A DNA stretch of 64,000 nucleotides from Mesorhizobium sp. (GTDB lineage: Bacteria > Pseudomonadota > Alphaproteobacteria > Rhizobiales > Rhizobiaceae): positions 59,557 to 123,556 of the forward strand of contig JAIPUZ010000005.1 in the NCBI GenBank assembly GCA_022833215.1, in the 5' to 3' direction. This document shows, piece after piece, positions 32,706 through 41,761 of the stretch. How positions within the stretch are numbered: position 1 is the first letter of the stretch; every line of letters starts with the position of its first letter. The position numbers and the translations under genes were made by a program. The notes under the pieces are model-generated. The model did not search any database, was not told where the DNA came from, and saw only the letters and a list, made by a program, of their open reading frames with translations.

Positions 32706-33574
32706 CGTTCGAACCGATCGAGGGAGGCTATCTCCACGTCACCGTCGCCGGACGCGCGCAGCGCATTTATGTCGAGATGGCCGGTGAAGGCCGTCCCGTC
32801 CTGTGCCTGCACACGGCCGGTGCGGACACACGGCAATGGCGGCATATCCTGAACGATGCCGACCTTACAGGGTCGCACCGCTTCTTCGCCTTCGACATGC
32901 CATGGCACGGCAAGTCACTGCCGCCACAGGGCTTCGAGACGGAAGAATATCTGCTCACAACGGAAGCATATATCGAGACGGTTCTGGCGGTCGCCGATGC
33001 GCTGTCGCTGGACAGGCCCATTCTCGCCGGCTGCTCGATGGGCGGGCGCATCGCGCTCCAGATTGCGGCGCTGCATCCCGAACGATTTTCGGGTTTCATC
33101 GCCATCGAAGCCTCGGATTTCCAGCCGGCCTGGTACGACATCGACTGGTTCCACCGGCCAGATGCTCATGGCGGGGAAATGGGGGCAGCCCTCGTTTCCA
33201 CCAATATTTCACCCTACGCGCCGCCGGCGGACCGCTGGGCGACTCTGTGGATGTTCATGCAATCCGGCCCCGGCGTGTTCCGTGGCGACCTCTCCTTCTA
33301 CACGAAGGATGCGAGCCTGATCGACCGCCTCGCCATGATCGACACCAGCCGCACGCCGGTGCATCTGCTGGTGGGAGCCTATGACCTGACCTGCACACCG
33401 GACGATGCAAGGCGGACCGCCGATGCCATTGCCGGTGCGACGCTGACGGTCATGCCGGAGCTCGGACACTTCCCCATGTCGGAGCATCCACAGGCGTTCC
33501 GCCCCTACTTCAACGATGCGCTGAAGCGTATGGGCGAAGGCGCGGGACACCTGAGGGAGCGCCCGCGCCCGTAA
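32702..33574 (+). CDS. Alpha/beta hydrolase, possible lactone hydrolase
   Basis: Cytosolic hydrolase of 290 residues. The oxyanion loop is LCLHTAGADTRQW, the nucleophile Ser112 lies in AGCSMGGRIAL, and the catalytic His is in PELGHFPMSEHP. FDMPWHGKSLPP matches meta-/ortho-cleavage hydrolases in general. In this cluster the needed activity is enol-lactone hydrolysis to 3-oxoadipate (PcaD/CatD role), but the sequence is not a clear PcaD, so the role is inferred. Coupled to the SCP2-like gene. Confidence 0.75.
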   Translation: MTFEPIEGGYLHVTVAGRAQRIYVEMAGEGRPVLCLHTAGADTRQWRHILNDADLTGSHRFFAFDMPWHGKSLPPQGFETEEYLLTTEAYIETVLAVADALSLDRPILAGCSMGGRIALQIAALHPERFSGFIAIEASDFQPAWYDIDWFHRPDAHGGEMGAALVSTNISPYAPPADRWATLWMFMQSGPGVFRGDLSFYTKDASLIDRLAMIDTSRTPVHLLVGAYDLTCTPDDARRTADAIAGATLTVMPELGHFPMSEHPQAFRPYFNDALKRMGEGAGHLRERPRP

Positions 33575-33580
33575 CCCCGA

Positions 33581-34600
33581 TCAGCCGAAGTGGTAGCGAT
33601 CGCGGCTGCGCATGCCGAACAGGCCGGCGAATGCCGCCACGCCGGCACCGATCAGCGAAGCGAGGAATCCCCACAGAGCGGCACTGGAAGCAGCCGATGC
33701 AGCAGCATCTGCCTGACGGCGGGCCTCCGCTTCCATCTCGTCGAGACGCTGGCGGGCACTGGCAAGCGTCTGCTCAGCCCGATCGATACGGGCGGTAATC
33801 GCATCGCGCGCGCCGGTGTAAGTATCGACGGCCTTGTCGGCGGCCTGTTCGGCCTCCTCGCGGGTCATGCCGTTGTTGACCAGCGCATTGATCACGTCGT
33901 CACGGTTGATATCGCCGGCAACGGAATCGACGCGCTCCTTCAGCTTCTTGCCGAGATCCTCGGCAATGCGGCCGAAATCACCCGGGTTGAAAGCCAGTTC
34001 GCGGGCGGCGCCGGTCACGTCATCACGCGCACCTTCCAGAACCGGCTCAAGGTTTTCCGGCTGCAAGGCGTCGATCTGCGTGTTGCGGAGCTGGCTGCGC
34101 AGGTCGCGGCGGGTGCGGTCGAGATCGAAGTCGCCGATCAGCCTGTCATCGATGGCGCCAGCCAGAGAGGCAGCCGCACCGCCGGCCACATTGCCCGCCG
34201 CACCGGCCACGCTGCCCGCCGCCGAGGCGACCGAACCAACTGCCGATGCCGTGGTGCGCGCTGCGCCCGTAACCGCCATGACGCTGAGCACGATTGCGAC
34301 CAGCATCGACACCGCCCAGGTCAGGAAACCATGGGTGAAACCGGCGCGGCCAGCCAGCCGGCCAGCCACAAAGCCGCCGGCTGCAAGGCTGATCAGCACG
34401 GCCACGGCCGAGGAAAATCCCACCGCGGTGCCCACACCTTCAAGCGGATTGCCGGACTGCGCATCGACCATGCCGAGCCCCAGAGAGGTGGTGAGCATGG
34501 AAAGCAGGATGGAAACCGCCAGCACGGTCACCGCGCCGGCAATGATCGCACCCCACGAAGCCGCACGAGCGTGCTCGTGAGTCGTCGTCACTTCTATCAT
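33581..34600 (-). CDS. Membrane protein with Ala/Gly-rich and coiled-coil regions
   Basis: A 339-residue inner-membrane protein. Two or three hydrophobic segments lie within residues 15-115, then a low-complexity Ala/Gly/Ser stretch (about 118-150). A polar middle follows with NPGDFGRIAEDLGKKLKERV and a helical EEAEQAADKAVDTY/ASARQRLDEMEAEARR region likely to form a coiled coil. A last membrane helix lies near the C-terminus. Similar proteins are often called PhnA-like in rhizobia, without known function. I cannot assign a role. Confidence 0.7.
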   Translation of the reverse strand: MIEVTTTHEHARAASWGAIIAGAVTVLAVSILLSMLTTSLGLGMVDAQSGNPLEGVGTAVGFSSAVAVLISLAAGGFVAGRLAGRAGFTHGFLTWAVSMLVAIVLSVMAVTGAARTTASAVGSVASAAGSVAGAAGNVAGGAAASLAGAIDDRLIGDFDLDRTRRDLRSQLRNTQIDALQPENLEPVLEGARDDVTGAARELAFNPGDFGRIAEDLGKKLKERVDSVAGDINRDDVINALVNNGMTREEAEQAADKAVDTYTGARDAITARIDRAEQTLASARQRLDEMEAEARRQADAAASAASSAALWGFLASLIGAGVAAFAGLFGMRSRDRYHFG

Positions 34601-34672
34601 GTCTGAACTCCAACAGATGTTGCCGAGAATGGCTGAACACCCGCTGGAGGGAAAAGTTCCGCTGCGAAGAGC

Positions 34673-35008
34673 TTACCCAGCGGGAGGAACCGGCAAGGTA
34701 TCCGCGCTGTGCAGAGCAGAAAGCAGGCGCTCGCCCCCGGTGCCCAGAGCAAAGAAAGTACGCATCGTGCGCTCGTCGCGCCGGGTGACAGCAAGCAGGT
34801 CGCCAGCCTCGCAGAGCGCCGTGATCTCGCGCAGCACGAGCGCATGCCCGATGCCGAGCAGCCGCGCAAAGCTGCGGCTGTCATGGGCGATGTCGAGATG
34901 CACGGCAGCCAGCAGACCGGCCTGCAGCATGCTCAGCCGCGGATCGAGACGGGCCAGCCTTTCCGCCATGGCGACAAAGGCTTCCGCATCCGGCTCCGCA
35001 CGCGTCAC
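34673..35008 (-). CDS. Small winged-helix-like protein linked to FdhF/YdeP gene
   Basis: A 111-residue protein whose middle (LLAAVHLDIAHDSRSFARLLGIGHALVLREITALCEAGDLLAV) looks like a MarR/winged-helix fold, followed by a wing (RDERTMRTFFALGTGGERLL). Its ATG overlaps the stop of the molybdopterin oxidoreductase by 4 bp, so the two are made together. It may be a regulator or an accessory protein; I cannot tell which. Confidence 0.65.
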   Translation of the reverse strand: MTRAEPDAEAFVAMAERLARLDPRLSMLQAGLLAAVHLDIAHDSRSFARLLGIGHALVLREITALCEAGDLLAVTRRDERTMRTFFALGTGGERLLSALHSADTLPVPPAG

Positions 35009-37299
35009 GCAGCCTCGCGATCGCGGAACGTGACCATGATCGACTTCGAGGTCGGCGTGTCGCTTTCCTCGCCCGCACTGCCCAGCGGCACCAGAACGTT
35101 CAGCTCGGGGTAGTAGCCGGCAATGCTGCCGCGCGGGATGTCGTAGGGCACGAAGCGGAAGTTCCGGGCCACGCGCTCGATGCCGTCGTCATGCACACCC
35201 AGCACATCGACGCGATCGCCGGCTTCTGCACCCAATTCGTGCAAATCCTGCGGGTTGATGAAGATCACCTGCCGTTCGCCATAAACGCCGCGGTAGCGGT
35301 CGTCGAGGCCGTAGACGGTGGTGTTGTACTGGTCGTGCGAGCGGAAGGTCTGCAACGCAAAGCGGTTGTTTTCACGTCGCGCCCGCTGATGCACGGTCTC
35401 CTGCGGCAGAGGCCCGGTGAAGAAGGTTGCCTTGCCGGCAGGCGTGTCCCACTCGCGATGCGCGGCAGCGTTGCGCAGGTGGAAGCCGCGCGGCTTGCGC
35501 AGGCGCCTGTTGTAGTCCTCGAAGCCGGGAATCGTTGCGGCGATATGATCCCGGATCAGATCGTAGTCCTCGGCCAGCGCCATCCAGTCGACCTTGTCGG
35601 AGCCGACCGTGGCAGCGGCGATGCCGGCGATGATCGCCACTTCCGAGCGCAGGTGGCGCGATGCCGGCCGGTTGATGCCGCCTGAACCATGCACCATGCT
35701 CATGGAATCCTCGACGCTGACAAGCTGGGACTGCCCCTTCGAATTCAGGTCCATCTCCGTGCGGCCAAGACAGGGCAGGATGAAGCTCACCTCGCCCGGC
35801 ATGAGGTGCGAATGATTGGGCTTGGTGGCGATGTTGACGGTCAGCTTCTGCCGGCCGAGCGCCTTCGAGACCAGCGCGCTGTCGGGCGTGGCGCGGGCGA
35901 AGTTGCCGCCGAGCCCGATGAATGCCTGCGCGCTGCCGTCCAGCATGGCGCCGATGGCGGCCAGCACATTGTGCCCATCCTTGCGCGGGGCGGTGAAGCC
36001 GAATTCCTTCTCCAGCGCATCGAGGAAGGCCGCCGGCGGCTTCTCGTTGATGCCGACCGTGCGGTCGCCCTGAACGTTGGAATGGCCGCGCACGGGGCAC
36101 AGTCCCGCTCCCGGCCGGCCGACATTGCCGCGCAGGAACATGAAGTTCGCGATCTCGCGGATGGTGGCGACCGAATGCAGATGCTGGGTGACCCCCATGG
36201 CCCAGGTGCAGATGACGCGCCCGGCCTTCATATAGACCTGAGCCGCCCGCTCGATCTCGGCGCGCGTCAGGCCGGACTGGTCCTCGATCTCGTCCCAGCC
36301 GGTCGCCTCGATGGCGCGGCGATAATCGGCGAACCCGACGCAATGCCCGGCAAGGAAAGCGTGGTCGAGGACGGAAGGCTCACCGGCCGCCACCGCCGCA
36401 TCCTCGGCCGCCAGCACCGCCTTGGCCATGCCGCGCACGGCAGCCATGTCGCCACCCAGCGCCGGCTGGAAGTAGTGGCTGGCGATGTCGGTGGAGCCGC
36501 CGCGGATCATCTCGATCTTGTCCTGCGGGTCGGAGAAGCGCTCCAGCCCGCGCTCGCGGATCGGGTTGAAGACCACGATGCGCGCGCCGCGCATGGCCGC
36601 CCGGCGCAGGTCACCCAGCATGCGCGGATGGTTGGTGCCGGGGTTCTGGCCGATGACGAAGATGGCGTCGGCCTCCTCGAAATCTTCCAGCAGCACGGTG
36701 CCCTTGCCGACGCCGATGGCCTGTTTCAGGCCCACGCCGCTCGCCTCATGGCACATGTTGGAGCAGTCGGGGAAATTGTTGGTGCCGTACATGCGCACGA
36801 AGAGCTGGTAGAGGAAGGCCGCCTCGTTGCTCGCCCGGCCCGACGTGTAGAACTCGGCGCGATCAGGGCTGTCGAGCCCGCGCAGGATGGTGCCGATCTC
36901 GGCGAAAGCCTGCTCCCAGTCGACGGGCAGATAGCGGTCGCTTGCCGCATCGTAGCGCATGGGATGGGTAAGCCGGCCATTCAGCTCCAGCTCGTAGTCG
37001 GAGAGCGCGCGCAGTTCCGTCACCGTATGGGCGGCGAAAAATTCAGGCGTGGCGCGCTTTTCGGTCGCTTCCCAGGCGACCGCCTTGACGCCGTTCTCGC
37101 AGAACTCGAAGGATGAGCCGTGCTCCGGATCGCCCCAGGCACAGCCCGGACAATCGAAGCCATCCGGCTGGTTGGCCTTGAGCATGGTGCGCGCGCCCGT
37201 CAGCGGCGAACCGCTTTCCAGCAGCTTCCTGCCGCAGCTCTTGAGCGCGCCCCAGCCGCCGGCGGCGGCCGATTTCTTGCCGATGAATGTCGTAGCCAT
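35005..37299 (-). CDS. FdhF/YdeP-family molybdopterin oxidoreductase
   Basis: A 764-residue molybdopterin-dependent enzyme of the formate-dehydrogenase-alpha-like YdeP group. An N-terminal cysteine set (DCPGCAWGDPEHG, then FEFCENG) probably holds an Fe-S cluster. The cofactor domains show FVIGQNPGTNHPRMLGDLR, WAMGVTQHLHSVATIREI and GAGLCPVRGHSNVQGDRT. A Cys in SNMCHEASG sits where formate dehydrogenases carry their Mo ligand. The physiological substrate of this family is poorly known; YdeP is linked to acid stress. ATG 37299 is chosen, with 37317 as an alternative. An OxyR-like palindrome lies 53 bp upstream. Confidence 0.88.
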   Translation of the reverse strand: MATTFIGKKSAAAGGWGALKSCGRKLLESGSPLTGARTMLKANQPDGFDCPGCAWGDPEHGSSFEFCENGVKAVAWEATEKRATPEFFAAHTVTELRALSDYELELNGRLTHPMRYDAASDRYLPVDWEQAFAEIGTILRGLDSPDRAEFYTSGRASNEAAFLYQLFVRMYGTNNFPDCSNMCHEASGVGLKQAIGVGKGTVLLEDFEEADAIFVIGQNPGTNHPRMLGDLRRAAMRGARIVVFNPIRERGLERFSDPQDKIEMIRGGSTDIASHYFQPALGGDMAAVRGMAKAVLAAEDAAVAAGEPSVLDHAFLAGHCVGFADYRRAIEATGWDEIEDQSGLTRAEIERAAQVYMKAGRVICTWAMGVTQHLHSVATIREIANFMFLRGNVGRPGAGLCPVRGHSNVQGDRTVGINEKPPAAFLDALEKEFGFTAPRKDGHNVLAAIGAMLDGSAQAFIGLGGNFARATPDSALVSKALGRQKLTVNIATKPNHSHLMPGEVSFILPCLGRTEMDLNSKGQSQLVSVEDSMSMVHGSGGINRPASRHLRSEVAIIAGIAAATVGSDKVDWMALAEDYDLIRDHIAATIPGFEDYNRRLRKPRGFHLRNAAAHREWDTPAGKATFFTGPLPQETVHQRARRENNRFALQTFRSHDQYNTTVYGLDDRYRGVYGERQVIFINPQDLHELGAEAGDRVDVLGVHDDGIERVARNFRFVPYDIPRGSIAGYYPELNVLVPLGSAGEESDTPTSKSIMVTFRDREAA

Positions 37300-37351
37300 G
37301 CCCCATAAGTCGCGCATTCCGAAACAGGGTCAAGTGGGCTGACATAATGGA

Positions 37352-37372
37352 TTGATAGAAAATTTCTATCAA
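37352..37372. promoter_or_regulatory. Perfect palindrome (OxyR/LysR-type) upstream of YdeP-like gene
   Basis: TTGATAGAAA, a single A, then TTTCTATCAA: a perfect 10-bp inverted repeat in AT-rich DNA. Inside it is ATAG-N7-CTAT, the known half-site of OxyR and some other LysR regulators. It ends 53 bp before the oxidoreductase ATG, a position suited to control of that promoter. Confidence 0.7.
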
Positions 37373-37535
37373 AATTATGCTTCTGAAACAATCTACTAAG
37401 GGAAACGAGGGCAATTCCTGCAATGCCGGCTCATGCACGACACGGGCTTGCCTGGCTGCGCCGGCAACGCTCCCCGGCACGGTTGCAAATGGTGGAAAAT
37501 AGCTGCGGTCTGCGCCGAAAATGCCGGCTGTTCGC

Positions 37536-37733
37536 CTATGGTTTTCCGGCTGCCCGCGCCTTTGCTCTCGCATAGTCGAGCCATTGGCGCAGAAGATAGC
37601 GATCCTCCTTCGAGAAGGCGGAACGATGAACGAGATCTGCGAAGCTGTCGTCAGGATGGCAACGGTCATAGCCCTCCCGGGCGATCTCCTCGATGTCGGC
37701 TTCGGTTGCAATGACGCTGCCTGTGTCCATCAT
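37536..37733 (-). CDS. Small hypothetical protein (65 aa)
   Basis: Acidic protein starting MMDTGSVIATEADIEEIARE and ending in a basic helix (DYARAKARAAGKP). GGAG lies eight bases before the ATG. It is the last gene in the run downstream of nsrR, the haemoglobin, nnrS and another small gene, all on this strand, so it may belong to the nitric-oxide response. No domain recognised. The adjoining 37300-37535 holds only the palindrome described separately. Confidence 0.6.
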   Translation of the reverse strand: MMDTGSVIATEADIEEIAREGYDRCHPDDSFADLVHRSAFSKEDRYLLRQWLDYARAKARAAGKP

Positions 37734-37746
37734 CAATCTCCGCTCC

Positions 37747-38046
37747 TCAGATGCCTTCCACCTTTCCCGGCCGCAGGGGCACGAATTCGACATGCTCGGA
37801 AACCACCGCGCCGTCCGGCTCCACTATGGCCTGCCACCGGCGGTTGCCGCAACGCACGCTAAGTCGCCACCTGCCCTCGTCGTCGCCTTCGCCGCGCTCG
37901 ACGGTGCTTGAAACCATCCCGCGACGCATGAAATCGCGCAGCGTTTCGGGCGGCCAGCCGAAATGCCGCGCCAGCATGTCTGCATCGAGCGTAAAAGCCC
38001 CGGCCGAATCCCGCGCTACCACCGGCCGCCCGGCAAAAGCCATCAT
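37747..38046 (-). CDS. Small hypothetical protein (99 aa) coupled to nnrS
   Basis: Begins MMAFAGRPVVARDSAG and contains LDADMLARHFGWPPETLRDFM, which looks like a small helix-turn-helix-like unit, and a C-terminal beta-rich part (WRLSVRCGNRRWQAIVEPDG). Its start overlaps the end of nnrS by 4 bp, so it is translationally coupled and likely part of the NO response operon. Function unknown. Confidence 0.65.
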   Translation of the reverse strand: MMAFAGRPVVARDSAGAFTLDADMLARHFGWPPETLRDFMRRGMVSSTVERGEGDDEGRWRLSVRCGNRRWQAIVEPDGAVVSEHVEFVPLRPGKVEGI

Positions 38047-39284
38047 GCGGGCCTCCCCGGCGGTTGCGAGGGTGACTTCGGTTTCAGCCTGGGCCTTGTC
38101 AGCATGCTGCCATAGCGCAGGCAAAAGCCGAAAAAGGCAAGGCACCAGAGGCCGGCCGAAAGATGCAGCAGAGCCGTCTGCTCCGGCATGAACGCTGCGC
38201 CGATGCGCATCAGTGCCGCAAGCACGATCGCCACATAGATCAGCATGGTGGCAACATCCGCCCGCAGGTCGCGCCCGGTATGACCGAGTGTGGCGCGGGT
38301 CATCACCGCCAGCGTCATGGTGCCGATGGCCCCGACACCAAATGCGTGCAGCGCTGCGACTGGCGGAAAGCCGGCCGGGTCGAATGCCGCGAGACCGGCC
38401 AGCAGCAATCCGGCCGGCACGAACAGATAGCCGACATGAAGAACCAGCACGAGCGGATCGCGGAATGTCCGGTCGCCGGCCCAGCGCGCCAGCCGGACGA
38501 AATTCAGCAGCGCCGCCGCACACAGCAGGAGGCCGGTTGCAAGGCCCCCGGCCGCCGCCGTCCAGGCGAGGAGCGCGGCGACCGATACCAGCAGGGTTGC
38601 CTTGTCGAAATTGTTGAACGGCACCGGTAACCGGCCGGGATTTTCACGCACCATCCAGTTGCGGGTGAAACTGGGGATGATGCGGCCGCCTATGATGACG
38701 ATCAGCACAATTGCGGCGGCGATGGCCAACCGCCGGGCGTAGTCGCTGGAGCCGACAAGACCGGCCTCGATGTGGAACAGCATGTTGGCAAGTGCAAATA
38801 CACTCACGGGAACGAGCACCATGAGGTTGCGCCAGTTGCGTCCGGCGACGATCTCCTTTGCCGACGCGGCAGCGACGGCGGCGAGGAAGGCGCAATCGAT
38901 GACCGCCGCAGCCGCCCAGCCGATCCCGGCGGAAAAGAATACGGCGAAGCGGCCGGCAGCCCATAACAAGACAAGCGCCAGAAGCGGCGCGCCCTGCACC
39001 GGCAGACGCCCCGTCCAGTTCGGAATGGCGGTCAGCAGGAATCCCGTGACGATTGCAGCGAGATAGCCGAACATCGTTTCATGCACATGCCAGTCTACCG
39101 GTGCGAATGCGCTCGAAGTCTCAATCGAACCGCTCAGGATCGGCAACCAGGCCAGCACTGTCAGACCGGCACACAGTGCGCCCAGAAGGAAGAATGGCCT
39201 GAAACCGTAGGAGAGTATGGCAGGCCCTTCCACGCCGCGCCTGCGCCGTGCCGAAAGCGGCAGAGATCTCGCCTCGCCAGCCAT
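38043..39284 (-). CDS. nnrS: NnrS-family haem/copper membrane protein
   Basis: Polytopic inner-membrane protein of 413 residues with about twelve hydrophobic segments, linked to protection from nitric oxide and often found with denitrification genes. Typical NnrS elements: ILSYGFRPFFLLGAL, DWHVHETMFGYLAAIVTGFLLTAIPNWTG (adjacent parts), GGRIIPSFTRNWM, ALHAFGVGAIGTMTLAVMTRATLGHTG (adjacent parts). The start at 39284 shares one base with the haemoglobin stop. It lies in a cluster with nsrR. Confidence 0.93.
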   Translation of the reverse strand: MAGEARSLPLSARRRRGVEGPAILSYGFRPFFLLGALCAGLTVLAWLPILSGSIETSSAFAPVDWHVHETMFGYLAAIVTGFLLTAIPNWTGRLPVQGAPLLALVLLWAAGRFAVFFSAGIGWAAAAVIDCAFLAAVAAASAKEIVAGRNWRNLMVLVPVSVFALANMLFHIEAGLVGSSDYARRLAIAAAIVLIVIIGGRIIPSFTRNWMVRENPGRLPVPFNNFDKATLLVSVAALLAWTAAAGGLATGLLLCAAALLNFVRLARWAGDRTFRDPLVLVLHVGYLFVPAGLLLAGLAAFDPAGFPPVAALHAFGVGAIGTMTLAVMTRATLGHTGRDLRADVATMLIYVAIVLAALMRIGAAFMPEQTALLHLSAGLWCLAFFGFCLRYGSMLTRPRLKPKSPSQPPGRPA

Positions 39285-39748
39285 CACAAGGTTTCCTGAA
39301 GAATCGGCCTGACCTGCATCGTATCCTCGCCACGGCTGAAGGCGATGGCCAGCCGGAAGGAATGGGCGATGCGCATGGCGCGGTCCAGGAACAATGCGGC
39401 CACCTCCGGCGGACACAGGGCGTGTACGGTTGTTGCGAACAGGGTGAGCCAACGCCGGAAATGCTCCTCGCCAAGCCCCGGCAGCGCCAGATGCGGGGGC
39501 AGCGGCCGCCCTTCATAACGGCCTGTGCGCAGCAGCGTGGCAGACCAGAAATCGCACATCTTGCCGAGGTGATGCGGCCAGTCCTGCGGCGTGATGGCGC
39601 CATTGAAAACCGGGCCGAGCAGGTCGTCCTTGCGGATCTCGTCGTAGAAACCATGGACCACGGCGGCAATCATCGCCTCGTCCAGCACCTCCGGCAACGG
39701 CTTGCCATCCACGACGATGGTACGTTGCGGTGCGGGGCGTCCTTTCAT
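39284..39748 (-). CDS. Group III truncated haemoglobin
   Basis: A 154-residue globin with the trHb group III pattern: VVHGFYDEIRKDDLLGPVFNGAI, DWPHHLGKMCDFWSATLLRTGRY (adjacent parts) and the proximal-His region HFRRWLTLFATTVHALCPP. Group III haemoglobins occur with nitric-oxide detoxification genes, and here the gene lies between nsrR and nnrS. The ATG at 39748 starts the conserved region. An NO or oxygen redox role is inferred from context. Confidence 0.9.
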   Translation of the reverse strand: MKGRPAPQRTIVVDGKPLPEVLDEAMIAAVVHGFYDEIRKDDLLGPVFNGAITPQDWPHHLGKMCDFWSATLLRTGRYEGRPLPPHLALPGLGEEHFRRWLTLFATTVHALCPPEVAALFLDRAMRIAHSFRLAIAFSRGEDTMQVRPILQETL

Positions 39749-39780
39749 CGGGTTTCTCCCTGACCGTTTTTTGAATCGAT

Positions 39781-40227
39781 CTATGCCGCTATCGTTTCGA
39801 TACCCAGCAGGAAGCCGAGATGCCTCCTGTTGCGTACGATGTCGGCGAGCGTATATTTGTCCAGCACGGCCAGCCACGCGCCGAGCGCTTCTGAAAACAT
39901 GCTCTTCAATTCGCAGCAGGGCGAGATCACGCACTGCCCGCCCTGAGCCTGCATGCACTCGACCAGCGATAAATCCTCCTCGATCAGGCGCACCAGTGCA
40001 CCGATGCCGATGGTTTCTGCTTCACGCTCCAGCCTTATGCCGCCGGAGCGGCCCCGAACCGTCTCGATGAATCCGTGTTCGCGCAGCGTCTGCGCCACCT
40101 TGAGCAGGTGGTTTCGCGACAACCCGTAAGCTTCGGCCACATCGTTGACCGTGCAGGACCGGTCGGGCCGCGTTGCCGCATAGATCAGCATGCGCAACGC
40201 ATAGTCGGTATGCAGGGTCAAACGCAT
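39781..40227 (-). CDS. nsrR: Rrf2-family NO-sensing repressor NsrR
   Basis: A 148-residue Rrf2 protein with the helix-turn-helix TVNDVAEAYGLSRNHLLKV and a wing VRGRSGGIRLERE. The Fe-S cysteines lie in LVECMQAQGGQCVISPCCELK (three Cys spaced C-x8-C-x4-C plus one). These match NsrR, whose cluster reacts with NO to release DNA. It leads a run with the haemoglobin and nnrS, both expected targets. Confidence 0.92.
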   Translation of the reverse strand: MRLTLHTDYALRMLIYAATRPDRSCTVNDVAEAYGLSRNHLLKVAQTLREHGFIETVRGRSGGIRLEREAETIGIGALVRLIEEDLSLVECMQAQGGQCVISPCCELKSMFSEALGAWLAVLDKYTLADIVRNRRHLGFLLGIETIAA

Positions 40228-41693
<1,466 letters not shown>

Positions 41694-41712
41694 GCCACTA
41701 GAACTTCAACAA

Positions 41713-41744
41713 GAAAACCCCGGAGCGCCGCTCCGGGGTTTTGC
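41713..41744. terminator. Bidirectional terminator between TRAP genes
   Basis: AAAACCCCGGAGC and GCTCCGGGGTTTT form a strong stem with A- and T-runs on both sides, ending the binding-protein gene (+) and the permease operon (-). Confidence 0.93.
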
Positions 41745-41761
41745 TTTTGGCCACCGCTTTT

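Noticed and set aside
34001-34600. Calling the 33581-34600 membrane protein a phosphonate protein PhnA
   Set aside because: The PhnA-like label seen for relatives has no functional basis here and no phn genes are nearby.
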